Made by a program: the position numbers and the translations under genes. Positions 22,856-32,087 of a stretch of 47,132 nt of DNA are shown here, in pieces (position 1 is the first letter of the stretch; every line of letters starts with the position of its first letter). Source of the DNA: Thermoplasmatales archaeon (lineage in GTDB: Archaea > Thermoplasmatota > Thermoplasmata > Thermoplasmatales > Thermoplasmataceae); the NCBI GenBank assembly GCA_027366585.1, contig DAHXNF010000018.1, positions 1 to 47,132 of the forward strand, in the 5' to 3' direction. Below the pieces are notes generated by a model that did no database searches, was not told the origin of the DNA, and was given only the letters and a program-made list of their open reading frames with translations.

Positions 22856-23495
22856 GTCTTTGCGATCTTGCCTTAATTTCTCGCATGAACAAATCTCTTG
22901 AGAAATTGATTTTATAAAATTCTAACTTTTTATTCACGAGTCCTTGTTCGAATGAGATATTTTTATTGCGAATAAGAAAATATAAGTCAAAAATGTCTCT
23001 ACTCTTATCCCTCGTAAGTATGGCCCTTACTTTTTCAGATCCCACCTCATTCAGACTCATGCCAAGAATACGTTTAACTGGGATAGTATACTCTGGAAAG
23101 TCAAGTCTTAGGGGCACTGGGCTCTCCATTAACCTCTCTCTTTTACTGATTTCCACATAAGTAACACAACGATCTCGTATTCCCGTGTTCAGTGGACCTT
23201 CTGCCAGTATTCTAAAAGAAAAAGAAATGGGGCTGTTCGCAATTATTTTCAGTTCATTTTCCATACCATAGATTCTAACACCATCTGAGACCTTCCGGGC
23301 AATGTTTTCAGAGAGTCTGCCTGATGTTGTGAAGTCAAGATCTTCTGAGAATCTCGGCAATCCATGGAAAAACCAGAGATAAGTGCCTCCTTTGAAGACT
23401 AGATTGTAGTCAGAGAGCAGACTCAAGATAATAACCTGAACATAGTGCTTCTCCTGTTGCCATGGGCGCAATCCCTTAATTCTGGACAGGTTCAT
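22758..23495 (-). CDS. Nucleotidyltransferase, AbiEii/AbiGii toxin family (system 1)
   Basis: The 245-residue protein has the AbiEii core: V-F-K-G-G-T-Y-L (GG at 36-37) and R-F-S-E-D-L-D-F (acidic pair at 52 and 54), the G-G-T/S...D-x-D signature of DNA polymerase beta-type nucleotidyltransferases. I-L-T-R-D-K-S-R-D-I-F-D-L-Y-F-L is the conserved C-terminal helix. Bacterial AbiEii/MenT-type proteins add nucleotides to tRNA or otherwise stop growth; the archaeal substrate is unknown. The stop of the AbiEi-like gene overlaps this start by one base, so the two genes are one unit. Confidence 0.88.
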   Translation of the reverse strand: MNLSRIKGLRPWQQEKHYVQVIILSLLSDYNLVFKGGTYLWFFHGLPRFSEDLDFTTSGRLSENIARKVSDGVRIYGMENELKIIANSPISFSFRILAEGPLNTGIRDRCVTYVEISKRERLMESPVPLRLDFPEYTIPVKRILGMSLNEVGSEKVRAILTRDKSRDIFDLYFLIRNKNISFEQGLVNKKLEFYKINFSRDLFMREIKARSQRLRKDLKNLVFVELPEYEDIVKTLENWIPEEIS

Positions 23496-24085
23496 TATTT
23501 CCGTTTTGTCAATAATAATAGTGCCTCCTTTAGTCTTCTGCTTCCTCTATTATTATAATCAAATGTCTTCTCTTCGATTTTTGCAAAATCCAGACCTTCA
23601 GACATTGAGATCAGATCGTCAAGGTTGTAAAAGTTGAAGTAGTAACCATCCAACAGAGCCTTTTCAGGATCAGCTACAAAAATATAGCTCTTCTCGATCT
23701 TGTGTCTTTGATATCCGAAAAATAGCTTTGGATGGATTCTGTGATAAACAATTCCATATTTCTGGGAACGCATTGAATTCACCGGAGTCACGCACTGTAT
23801 ATGGGCTGGAACCTGGTTAATGATTTCATGAAATGCAAGGGCTGAATCCAGTGATATATATGAAGGCTCAACAAGTTGGGTCGCAATAACAAAGTCGCTG
23901 TCTGTAAAGGAAATCCTTCCCCTTTGTAACCTTTTCGCCAAGTTTTTCTCAACAAGTCTGCTAAAATATACTGTTGTTATCTCTTTTGGTTTTGCTATTA
24001 AATTGGAGAGTTGCTGTATGTTATACACTGATCTGCCTGATTCAATTGCCAGGTCCCTGATCTTATATAACGACATCTCTTTCAT
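23495..24085 (-). CDS. AbiEi-like antitoxin/regulator (system 1)
   Basis: A 196-residue protein with an N-terminal winged helix (L-S-N-L-I-A-K-P-K-E-I-T-T-V-Y-F-S-R-L-V-E-K-N-L-A-K-R-L-Q-R-G) and a C-terminal AbiEi-type domain (P-S-Y-I-S-L-D-S-A-L-A-F-H, later A-D-P-E-K-A-L-L-D-G). AbiEi proteins neutralise AbiEii and repress their own promoter. A palindrome (ATAAC...GTTAT, 24101-24116) covers the presumed TATA box 16-31 nt upstream. Confidence 0.87.
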   Translation of the reverse strand: MKEMSLYKIRDLAIESGRSVYNIQQLSNLIAKPKEITTVYFSRLVEKNLAKRLQRGRISFTDSDFVIATQLVEPSYISLDSALAFHEIINQVPAHIQCVTPVNSMRSQKYGIVYHRIHPKLFFGYQRHKIEKSYIFVADPEKALLDGYYFNFYNLDDLISMSEGLDFAKIEEKTFDYNNRGSRRLKEALLLLTKRK

Positions 24086-24100
24086 TTTTGTCAGCCCGAT

Positions 24101-24116
24101 ATAACTATATTGTTAT
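24101..24116 (-). promoter_or_regulatory. Palindrome at the AbiE (system 1) promoter
   Basis: ATAAC and GTTAT arms enclose TATATT, centred about 23 nt before the ATG at 24085. The site overlaps the TATA box, as expected for an operator bound by the AbiEi-like protein. Confidence 0.45.
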
Positions 24117-24335
24117 TTCCACGTGATTTAATAAGATATAGCCATGCTCTAAATAAGTATTTCTATCGAAGGAGTCAGCAAAAAAACTGACGAGGTCCAA
24201 CCCGGAGGTGTACCCGCCAGGAAGCACATTCTTATTCTTGAGTCAGGCATAACTAAGGTGCATTTTTTATCATCTTAACTAATCCTTGAAAAATCAATGG
24301 AAACATTTTTATAACGAATCCTATTAGTTAGTCTG

Positions 24336-24773
24336 ATGAAGATACTTGTTGCCTTCGACGGGTCTGATGCAGCTAAGCTTGCATTGAAGTTTTCGCTCAG
24401 GTTCAAGGAGATCACGGACAAGATGTTCGTAATCTATGTAACGCCGGCAGTGATGGGATCGGGGCCAACATTTGATTCATACGTTCCTTCCACGGTCTAC
24501 ATCAAGCAGGATGAGGCAGCGGATAAGATCCTTACGACTGCGAAGGAACTGCTCGCTGACGCCCAGGTTGACGCGGAAATGATCAAGCAGGATGCGACAG
24601 GAGATCAGATTGCCAAAATAATAGTCAGGACCGCCGAGGAGAAGAGCGCGGATCTAATAATATCCGGTACCAGGAAGCTGAGCGGATTAAGCAAGGTAAT
24701 ACTTGGTTCTGTCAGTTCAGAAATCATAAAGATATCCCGCATTCCGGTGCTCATATGCCCTCCACCTGAATAA
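24336..24773 (+). CDS. Universal stress protein (UspA family)
   Basis: The 145-residue protein has the Usp fold: M-K-I-L-V-A-F-D-G-S-D-A-A at the start (the Asp-Gly-Ser phosphate-binding strand), and near the end the ATP-binding loop G-S-V-S-S-E-I-I-K-I, part of the pattern G-x-x-G-x-x-(x)9-G-(S/T). The exact loop reads S-G-T-R-K-L-S-G-L-S-K-V-I-L-G-S-V-S, so ATP binding is likely. A TATA box (TTTTTATAAC, 24304-24313) is about 27 nt before the ATG. It stands alone. Confidence 0.9.
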   Translation: MKILVAFDGSDAAKLALKFSLRFKEITDKMFVIYVTPAVMGSGPTFDSYVPSTVYIKQDEAADKILTTAKELLADAQVDAEMIKQDATGDQIAKIIVRTAEEKSADLIISGTRKLSGLSKVILGSVSSEIIKISRIPVLICPPPE

Positions 24774-24838
24774 TGTGTATCGGGCATCGAAAAAGCGGGA
24801 GATTCTTTTATATCCGATAGCAATAACCCGTTCATAGT

Positions 24839-25069
24839 ATGGGAAGCATAAGATCATCTAACGTCAAGAGGACAGCGGAAACTCTGGTAGCACAGTACCC
24901 GGGTAAATTTACAAAGAGTTATAGCGAGAACAGGGTCATCGTGAAGCAGGTTGTTACCGCTTCTTCCAAGAAGACACTCAACAACATTGCAGGTTACGTT
25001 ACGAGATACATACTGAAGCTCGAATCCAGACGGAAGAAGGAAGAAGAGGAAACAGTTCTTCCCGCGTAG
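24839..25069 (+). CDS. rps17e: 30S ribosomal protein S17e
   Basis: A 76-residue basic protein that matches archaeal S17e: M-G-S-I-R-S-S-N-V-K-R-T-A-E-T-L, then Y-P-G-K-F-T-K-S-Y-S-E-N-R and I-A-G-Y-V-T-R-Y-I. The family is specific to archaea and eukaryotes and sits on the 30S head. The C-terminal tail is rich in Lys and Glu. TTTTATATCC at about 24807-24816 is the TATA box. It converges on carB with a short gap. Confidence 0.93.
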   Translation: MGSIRSSNVKRTAETLVAQYPGKFTKSYSENRVIVKQVVTASSKKTLNNIAGYVTRYILKLESRRKKEEEETVLPA

Positions 25070-25083
25070 GCAGTCACATTCCT

Positions 25084-28000
25084 CTACGAAGAATAGTAGC
25101 AGGCAATTTCTCTAGCCTCCAGTACCGGGTTCTTTAGCAGTGACGCAATAAGTGCATTTGCAGATCTTATATTCGTAAGGACTGGTATATTTTTACCAAG
25201 GGCCATCCTCCTGATCTCAAATCCATCTGCAACCGCACCGCCTGATCGTTCGGGCACGTTTATTATTGCAAAAATGTCCTGGTTTTCCAGCACATCCTTG
25301 ATTGTTGGCCTCCTCTTGTCTCCGATCTTGAATACCAGTACGGATCGAATACCATGTTTCTTCAGGAAAAAATGGGTTCCGGGCGTTGCAAATATCGTGA
25401 TGCCTTCATCCCTGAGCCTCCCGACTAAATCAAGGATGGCAGGCTTATTCGAATCAGATACCGAAAGGATGCAGCTGTCACCGATCACTGATGAAGGGTT
25501 CTGGATGCTGAATGCCTTTGACACGGCTTCCTCCATTGTCTTCCCGATCCCGAGACCTTCCCCGGTTGATTTCATTTCAGGCGACAGCAGGACATCAGAC
25601 TCCGGGAACCTCTTGAATGGGAATATCGGTATCTTGCAGAAATACGACGTTGGTTCTGCCACCTCCCGGATCGGCTGCTCGAGGCCAAGCGCCATTGAAA
25701 TACCGGCATGGATCACGTCGATTCCGAATGCCTTCGATACGTAAGGTATGCTCCTGCTTGATCTCGCGTTCAGCTCGATTATGAAGATACCCCGTTCATT
25801 GGCGGCAATCTGCAGGTTTGATATCCCTCTTAACCTGAATTCACGAACAAGGATGCCAACTATCCTGGATATTTCGAGTCTTGTTTCCGAAGAAACAAGC
25901 GACGGCCCCAGAAGGGAGATTGCATCACCTGAATGTGTTCCAGCCTCTTCCAGGTGCACAGATATCCCGCATATCATGAATGCAGATCCGTCGGAAACGA
26001 AATCCACATCCATCTCCACAGAATTTGCGAGGTATTCGCTTATGAGGACTGGATGCTCCGGGAACGCTGTGAGGACATCCTTTATCCTTTGGATCCCGTC
26101 ACGGAAATCATAAACTATGTCCATGGACCTGCCGCCAATTATGAAAGATGATCTTACGATTACCGGCAGGTGGATTCTTTCGAAGACATGCTCTGCATCC
26201 TCCTCATTTCGCACGACAGCAAAGGAGGGCTGCAGCAGGCCGGCAGCATCGACCGCAGCAGCAAATTTCGTTCGCTCCTCGATCCTGTATATGTCCGACG
26301 GCGACGTCCCGACAACGATGTCCTCGCCGAATAGTTCGGCTATCTTCATTGCCATGTTCTGCCCTGTCTGGCCGGAGAACTGGATCATTATCCGCGGCCT
26401 CCCTTCCTTGATGATAATGTTCACCACATGTTCAAGGGTCAGCGGCTCAAAATACAACCTACTTGAAAAGTCGAAATCAGTCGACACGGTCTCGGGGTTT
26501 GAGTTCACCATTATCGTCTCGAAACCCATGGAAATCAATGCCTTTGTTGCCTTTACTGATCCGTAATCGAACTCCAGTCCCTGGGAAATCCTGTTTGGGC
26601 CGGAACCAAGAACAATGATCTTCCTCTCATTATCCGCGGGCGGAACTTCATCCTTCCCATGGTATGTGGAGTACATGTACGGGGTTGAAGAACGAAATTC
26701 GGCTGAGCACGTATCTATTATCCTGTATGCAGGCACCATGCCTGCTGCCATCCGATGCCTCGTCAGATCGAGATCATCAAGCCTGGCAAAATGGGCTATT
26801 ATCGAGTCAGATACGCCAAGGACTTTCAGCTCTCTGAGGTTTTCCGGGATCGACCCAATGATTATCTTATTCAGCTCATCTGTTATGTTACGCATCTTCT
26901 CTATGAAATAAGGCCGGTACCCGGTAAGGGAGGATATCGTTTCCACCGGGATTCCGGTGATGAGTGCCTCGAAGATGGCAAAAAGCCGAAGATCATTCGG
27001 TTCCCGGAGAAGATCAAGTAATTCTTCTCTAGGCTTGTACAGGCGAAGCCGCCTGGATTCCGTCGTGTCCAGTGAAGCGACCGCTTTCATCAAAGCTTCC
27101 TCTAGGTTCGATCCGATCCCCATGACCTCTCCGACTGATCGCATCTGCACACCTATCCTGTGGTTCGAACTGATCTTGTCGAACGGCCACCTTGGTATCT
27201 TTACCGTTATGTAGTCAAGCGACGGTTCAAAAGCCGCAGACGTGTTCTTTGTCAGCGGATTCCTTATTTCAGGGAGTGCATAACCGAGAAGTATTTTAGT
27301 GGAGATCCGTGCAATCGGGTACCCTGACGCCTTGGATGCGAGTGCCGAAGATCTTGAAGTCCTGGGATTAACCTCGACGACGTAGTACCTCTCGGTCGCT
27401 GGATCCAGGGCGAACTGGATGTTGCAGGCGCCGATGATCCCCAGTGCCCTTACTATCTTTATTGCAGCTGTTCTCATCATCTGTATCTCGATATCGCTCA
27501 ACGTCTGGCTTGGGGTAACGACTATGGACTCACCCGTGTGAACGCCCATGGGATCAAGGTTCTCCATGTTGCAGATTGAGATGCAATTGTCCAGCTGGTC
27601 CCGGATCATCTCATATTCTATCTCGACCAGCCCGCTGATTGACTGCTCCACCTCAAGTGTCTCAGCGGGATTCTCTGTAAAGAAGGTTTCGCAGTAAGAT
27701 TTCAGCGCTTTGCGATTGTCAACGATCACGCCGCCTGAACCGCCAAGAGAAAAAGACGTCCTCACAATATAGCTTTGTTCCCCCATTCCTTCCACTGCTA
27801 AGGGAAAGCTCACCCTGTCAAGGACCGCAGAGTCTGGAACAGGTTCGCCGATACGCTTCATCAGTTCATGAAACATATTCCTGTTTTCTGCCGCCTCAAT
27901 GCCTGCAGGTGTCGTTCCAAGCAGACTTACTCCGGAACCCAGGAGGCCGGACCTGTGCATCTGCATTGCAGCATTCAGCGCCGTTTGCCCGCCAACCGAT

Positions 28001-28263
28001 GCGATTACTGAATCAATTCCCTCTTTCCGGATTATCATGCCTATCGTTTCTGCGCTGATGGGTTCAATGTATATCCTGTCGGCAATGGAGTGATCTGTCT
28101 GTATTGTGGCTGGATTTGGATTCAGGAGCACCGCAGTAAGTCCCTCTTCGCGGACTGCGAGGCATGCCTGCGATCCGGAATAGTCAAATTCGGCTGCCTG
28201 TCCTATCACCACCGGTCCGGATCCTATTATCAGGACCTTCTTAATGCGGGTGTCCAGGGGCAT
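25084..28263 (-). CDS. carB: Carbamoyl-phosphate synthase, large subunit
   Basis: A full 1059-residue CarB with two ATP-grasp halves. The first begins with I-I-G-S-G-P-V-V-I-G-Q-A-A-E-F-D-Y, the second with V-L-G-S-G-P-N-R-I-S-Q-G-L-E-F-D-Y near residue 550, and the C-terminal ~130 residues form the allosteric (MGS-like) domain. It makes carbamoyl phosphate from bicarbonate, ATP and the ammonia released by CarA, for pyrimidines and arginine. Its ATG follows the carA stop without any gap, so the two are co-transcribed and probably coupled. Confidence 0.97.
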   Translation of the reverse strand: MPLDTRIKKVLIIGSGPVVIGQAAEFDYSGSQACLAVREEGLTAVLLNPNPATIQTDHSIADRIYIEPISAETIGMIIRKEGIDSVIASVGGQTALNAAMQMHRSGLLGSGVSLLGTTPAGIEAAENRNMFHELMKRIGEPVPDSAVLDRVSFPLAVEGMGEQSYIVRTSFSLGGSGGVIVDNRKALKSYCETFFTENPAETLEVEQSISGLVEIEYEMIRDQLDNCISICNMENLDPMGVHTGESIVVTPSQTLSDIEIQMMRTAAIKIVRALGIIGACNIQFALDPATERYYVVEVNPRTSRSSALASKASGYPIARISTKILLGYALPEIRNPLTKNTSAAFEPSLDYITVKIPRWPFDKISSNHRIGVQMRSVGEVMGIGSNLEEALMKAVASLDTTESRRLRLYKPREELLDLLREPNDLRLFAIFEALITGIPVETISSLTGYRPYFIEKMRNITDELNKIIIGSIPENLRELKVLGVSDSIIAHFARLDDLDLTRHRMAAGMVPAYRIIDTCSAEFRSSTPYMYSTYHGKDEVPPADNERKIIVLGSGPNRISQGLEFDYGSVKATKALISMGFETIMVNSNPETVSTDFDFSSRLYFEPLTLEHVVNIIIKEGRPRIMIQFSGQTGQNMAMKIAELFGEDIVVGTSPSDIYRIEERTKFAAAVDAAGLLQPSFAVVRNEEDAEHVFERIHLPVIVRSSFIIGGRSMDIVYDFRDGIQRIKDVLTAFPEHPVLISEYLANSVEMDVDFVSDGSAFMICGISVHLEEAGTHSGDAISLLGPSLVSSETRLEISRIVGILVREFRLRGISNLQIAANERGIFIIELNARSSRSIPYVSKAFGIDVIHAGISMALGLEQPIREVAEPTSYFCKIPIFPFKRFPESDVLLSPEMKSTGEGLGIGKTMEEAVSKAFSIQNPSSVIGDSCILSVSDSNKPAILDLVGRLRDEGITIFATPGTHFFLKKHGIRSVLVFKIGDKRRPTIKDVLENQDIFAIINVPERSGGAVADGFEIRRMALGKNIPVLTNIRSANALIASLLKNPVLEAREIACYYSS

Positions 28264-29304
28264 TCAGGAATCCAGCTCCCTTGCAATCTGTCTGAAGAAA
28301 TCCATGGAATCATGCGGGCCTGGGGATGCCTCAGGATGGTACTGGACCGAGGATACCATGTTTTTCTCGTCGGCCAGGCCCTCAGGAGTGCCGTCGTTTG
28401 CGTCCCATTCCGTTATTTTAATTCCCTTGGACTCCGCCGATTTGGAATCAACTGCAAATCCATGATTGTGTGTCGTTATCCTGATCCTCTTTCCATCGGT
28501 GACTGCATGATTGGATCCACGATGTCCAAAATGCATCTTGTACGTTTTCGCTCCATATGCCAGCGCTATAATCTGCTGCCCCAGGCATATGCCATATAAC
28601 CTTGTTTCCCCGATCCTGTCCCGGACATAGTTTATGACCTTCCGCAGGTGTGGAGAGTCTGGGTCTCCTGGCCCGTTGGAGATGAAGATTGCATCGTATT
28701 TTTCATCCGGGATATCAAGATCGTAAGGAACCACGGTGAGGGACGCAAGATCAGCCATGCGGTTGATGACAGATCTCTTGGATCCTGCATTGACAAAGAG
28801 TATCCTCTTCCCGGAATTCGGGTTCCTGATCCTCTCGATCCTGTGCGATACCGTAGGATATATCAGGTCCTGTGCCAGGGGATCAATGGAAAAATCCTTC
28901 TTATCCGGGTCCGGGGAGATCCATGCCCGCATGGATCCCTTCTCCCTTATTTTCAGCACAATTTCCCTTGTATCTATGCCATCGATTGCTGGCACCCCAG
29001 ACGCCGAAAGGAATGCTGAAAGCTGTGAGGAGTAACCGCCGTGGGTGAGGAATGCATGCCCTTCCTTTGTGACCAGGCCCGCAACATGCGGGACGCCAGC
29101 TTCCATGATGCCTTTTTCCATTGGGTAATTGGCTATTGTCGGAAATGCAAAGACAAGGATCTGTCCCCTGTAGGATGGATCCGTTATCGCCTCAAGGTAA
29201 CCGGACATTGAGGTTGTGAAAACAATCTCGCCATAGGCGGGCACAACTGCTCCAAAGCCGGTTCCGGCAAAAGTCGACCCGTCTTCTAGGCACAAATAAT
29301 ACAT
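28264..29304 (-). CDS. carA: Carbamoyl-phosphate synthase, small (glutaminase) subunit
   Basis: The 346-residue protein has the CarA N-terminal domain (Y-G-E-I-V-F-T-T-S-M-S-G-Y, D-P-S-Y-x-G-Q-I) and a C-terminal class I glutamine amidotransferase: G-I-C-L-G-Q-Q contains the nucleophilic Cys, and Y-H-P-E-A-S-P-G-P has the His and Glu of the triad. It splits glutamine and passes ammonia to CarB, encoded directly downstream. The TATA-like GTATTATATC on the minus strand lies about 35 nt upstream of the ATG. Confidence 0.96.
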   Translation of the reverse strand: MYYLCLEDGSTFAGTGFGAVVPAYGEIVFTTSMSGYLEAITDPSYRGQILVFAFPTIANYPMEKGIMEAGVPHVAGLVTKEGHAFLTHGGYSSQLSAFLSASGVPAIDGIDTREIVLKIREKGSMRAWISPDPDKKDFSIDPLAQDLIYPTVSHRIERIRNPNSGKRILFVNAGSKRSVINRMADLASLTVVPYDLDIPDEKYDAIFISNGPGDPDSPHLRKVINYVRDRIGETRLYGICLGQQIIALAYGAKTYKMHFGHRGSNHAVTDGKRIRITTHNHGFAVDSKSAESKGIKITEWDANDGTPEGLADEKNMVSSVQYHPEASPGPHDSMDFFRQIARELDS

Positions 29305-29443
29305 TATCCAGTCTAAAAAGACGTATGTTACCGTCTGATATAATACTCTTGATCATCCGTGTTATGGAGGGTCCTGCAAGATGAAAGATTATGCTTATGC
29401 TGAAGATACCCTGTTTCATAGGAGATAATGTAGAGGAAAAGGC

Positions 29444-30676
29444 ATGCAGAGCAATTACAAGGTAAGGGGACTGAACAGGCGCATTTACTACATTGGTCTC
29501 ACGAGGTTCATCCGGTCCACTGGCAGATCCTCGACTTTCATCTTTATGCCACTGGTGCTTATCGAGGTCTACAAACTACAGTTCGTGTATGCAGGTCTGC
29601 TCCTGGGAACCGCAACACTTATCATGGCAATCGTGCAGCTGTATTCAGGCCGCCTCACGGATCGACTCGGCCGCAGGTTCTTCATGGTTCTTGTTCCAAT
29701 ACCAAACATATTCTTCTTTGCTCTAATGTTCATATCCGTCCTTAAGGGATTCCCTGCGATTGTTCTTGTTGGCGCCTGGTATGCCTCTGTTATAGTGAAT
29801 GCACTGCAGTTTCCGGCCCTCCAGGCTGCCGTTGCTGATATGAGCACGCCGGAAGACAGGATGTCGGCCTACACCATGGTCCGGATAATGGTAAACATGG
29901 GGACCGCTGTCGGTCCCCTCCTGGGTGGTTTTCTGGCAACCATAGGATTTGAGTACATATTCCTGGTTGCATCGGTGGCAACGATTGTCGAGATATTCAT
30001 ACTTTATTTCGCTGTTCCGGAAACATACTCTCCAGCGCCGGAATCAAGTGTTTCGTACAGCCAGAAGGGAATGAGGACAACGCTTGGAAACAGGTTCTTC
30101 CTGAGTTTTGTGCTCGTCGGCATATTGTTCATGTTCTTTTACCGGCAGAGTGGAGTCTCCTTATCGGTGTATGCAATAGTGTTATCGAACCTTCCGCTCA
30201 TCGATCTTGGATATCTTTACGCAATCAATGGTATCCTCGTGGTTCTGCTGCAGTTCAGGATACTCAAGATGATGACATCGAGATGGTCACCCCTTGTATG
30301 GCGCGGAGTCGGAGTCCTCTTCTATGCCGGCGCATTCATGGTGCTCGCGATCTCGCCTGCCTTTATTGTCATAATCATTTTCATGATCATATCAACGATG
30401 GGAGAGAACTTCACGTCGCCTACCACCCAGACAGTGGTGACGCTAATAGCTCCGGTAGACAGGAGGGGCACTTATATCGGCGCATACAGCTTCTACACAA
30501 GCTTCGGCAGTTTCGCAGGATCGGTGCTGGGGCTCCTAATGCTGTCGTTCTTCAGTGGAATAACACCTCTTTTCTGGATACTAATCGGAGCGGGTACATT
30601 TGTTATTGCCGCACTTTACATGCTACTGGACCCAAGGTTCCGTGCAGCCTCGCTCTCCGGATCTTGGGCAACATAA
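29444..30676 (+). CDS. Major facilitator superfamily transporter
   Basis: A 410-residue membrane protein with about 12 hydrophobic helices. The loop between helices 2 and 3 has the MFS motif A form G-R-L-T-D-R-L-G-R-R. A second loop has S-T-P-E-D-R-M-S-A-Y, common in drug/solute exporters of the MFS. GAGG stands about 9 nt before the ATG, fitting a ribosome binding site. The substrate is unknown; peptides, drugs or organic acids are possible. Its neighbours do not reveal it. Confidence 0.88.
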   Translation: MQSNYKVRGLNRRIYYIGLTRFIRSTGRSSTFIFMPLVLIEVYKLQFVYAGLLLGTATLIMAIVQLYSGRLTDRLGRRFFMVLVPIPNIFFFALMFISVLKGFPAIVLVGAWYASVIVNALQFPALQAAVADMSTPEDRMSAYTMVRIMVNMGTAVGPLLGGFLATIGFEYIFLVASVATIVEIFILYFAVPETYSPAPESSVSYSQKGMRTTLGNRFFLSFVLVGILFMFFYRQSGVSLSVYAIVLSNLPLIDLGYLYAINGILVVLLQFRILKMMTSRWSPLVWRGVGVLFYAGAFMVLAISPAFIVIIIFMIISTMGENFTSPTTQTVVTLIAPVDRRGTYIGAYSFYTSFGSFAGSVLGLLMLSFFSGITPLFWILIGAGTFVIAALYMLLDPRFRAASLSGSWAT

Positions 30677-30694
30677 TCCCTTCTGCACCTGAAT

Positions 30695-31639
30695 CTATGG
30701 ATCCAGGATATCGCGTATAACCCTGAGCGAGTTTTGCCACATCACTTCCTCGGCGTGACCTGCAAGCAGCTTTTCAAGATCACCAAGCTTCCTGATGCTT
30801 TCGAATCCTGCGGGGACATTGCCGTGACTGAGACCAAGAAAATCGGTGCCTATCGATACATGCTTCCAACCAAAACTGTTCCCGATGTATTCAGCATGCC
30901 TGAGGAAATCTTCAAGCTTTGGATGACTGCTCATTGTCTGCGGGATGGCAGTAAGGCCGATTACGCCTCCAGTACGACAGATAGCCTCTATCTCCTCGTC
31001 ATCAAGGTTCCTTATGTGCTTCGTGACCATGCTGGCGTTACCATGTGAGCAGATGACAGGTTTCTTTGAACGTGCACATACGTCGATCACGGTTCTCTTG
31101 CTCGCATGTGCAACATCCACTATCATGTTGAGCTGATTGCACAGATCAACAACATCCTCGCCATAGCCGGTGAGTCCATAGTCCTTTCTCGACATGCAGG
31201 AAGCTGCGAATTTTGTGTCATAATTCCAAGTGAGTCCAATGCATCTCAGCCCGAGATCCTTGAGGATGTACAGATCATTTGGATCGGTAAGTGCATCCGT
31301 TCCCTCTATTGAAATGAGGAACTTCAGCCCTGTGTTGTCAAGATCCTCGCACCTCCTTACGAGCTTAATGCCCTGACTCCTGCCAAGGAAATCATAGAAC
31401 TTGACCTGCTCCAGCAGAAGCGGAAGCATCGGTGCAGAAGACTGTGACGGGAATTTGTAATTGGTTGATTGCTCAGCCACCCTCTCATCCCATGTGTAGA
31501 CGTGAGGAAAGATGGAAGCGAATACCAGGACATCGCCGAGTCTCCTGAGGCTTACAATACTGGACTGGTCTGATACGTTGATGACGTCAACATTGTGTGA
31601 GGAGAAGGCAACATCCTGGTGAAGATCTATGAATCTCAT
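30695..31639 (-). CDS. Peptidase M19 (membrane/renal dipeptidase family)
   Basis: This 314-residue protein has the M19 features: F-I-D-L-H-Q-D near the start (the H-x-D zinc ligands), S-I-E-G-T-D-A-L (bridging Glu), V-D-V-A-H-A-S and V-I-C-S-H-G-N-A (His ligands), and H-V-S-I-G-T-D-F-L-G-L. Such enzymes hydrolyse dipeptides with a zinc pair. No signal peptide is seen, so it is likely cytoplasmic and may finish peptide breakdown. It converges on the MFS gene with an 18-nt gap. Confidence 0.88.
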   Translation of the reverse strand: MRFIDLHQDVAFSSHNVDVINVSDQSSIVSLRRLGDVLVFASIFPHVYTWDERVAEQSTNYKFPSQSSAPMLPLLLEQVKFYDFLGRSQGIKLVRRCEDLDNTGLKFLISIEGTDALTDPNDLYILKDLGLRCIGLTWNYDTKFAASCMSRKDYGLTGYGEDVVDLCNQLNMIVDVAHASKRTVIDVCARSKKPVICSHGNASMVTKHIRNLDDEEIEAICRTGGVIGLTAIPQTMSSHPKLEDFLRHAEYIGNSFGWKHVSIGTDFLGLSHGNVPAGFESIRKLGDLEKLLAGHAEEVMWQNSLRVIRDILDP

Positions 31640-31714
31640 TGGACACGGATAAATGCAACCCGGATAAAGCTTCTTTTTCGTGGATCCGGGTGATAAATTA
31701 TGATTCTCCCCGCA

Positions 31715-32086
31715 CTACTTCTCTAGCATTGGTGCAATCGCAGAACCTATGAGTGCCCCGGCGGATGCGAGGAGAGCACTGACCAGGAAAAGGAGTGTCC
31801 AGAGAATCAGGGCAGAAATGCCGGCAATCGTTGCAACCTCGTCTACTACAGCATCGGTTGCGGGAATAGGAAGCATGATCACGTAGATCAGCGATACAAG
31901 TATCCCAGAAATGAAGGTCGAAATAAACAGGGTAAGCGTCCTCTTACGAACGATCAGGGCAGCGACGAAACCGCCGAGGGTGAGCAGGTACCAGATCCCA
32001 GTCAGGAGAAGCAGGAAACCGGCGACTACTGCAATGACAAGTGCAGAAAGGAACGCAACATACTGATTATTGTTAAGTGCCGACAC
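31715..32086 (-). CDS. Small membrane protein of unknown function
   Basis: A 123-residue protein made almost entirely of four predicted membrane helices (about 10-28, 32-46, 53-72, 88-115), rich in Ala, Leu, Ile and Val. No family is recognised. Its ATG lies 1 nt after the stop of the penicillin acylase family gene in the same direction, so it belongs to that transcript and may act with it in the membrane. Confidence 0.7.
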   Translation of the reverse strand: MSALNNNQYVAFLSALVIAVVAGFLLLLTGIWYLLTLGGFVAALIVRKRTLTLFISTFISGILVSLIYVIMLPIPATDAVVDEVATIAGISALILWTLLFLVSALLASAGALIGSAIAPMLEK

Positions 32087-32087
32087 T

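Noticed and set aside
15415-24117. CRISPR array
   Set aside because: The repeats are 1-3 kb apart with genes between them, not regularly spaced with short spacers; no cas genes are present.
24174-24192. Small stem-loop GTCAG/CTGAC with A-rich loop before uspA as an RNA gene
   Set aside because: A five-base stem is expected by chance and nothing else supports a structured RNA.
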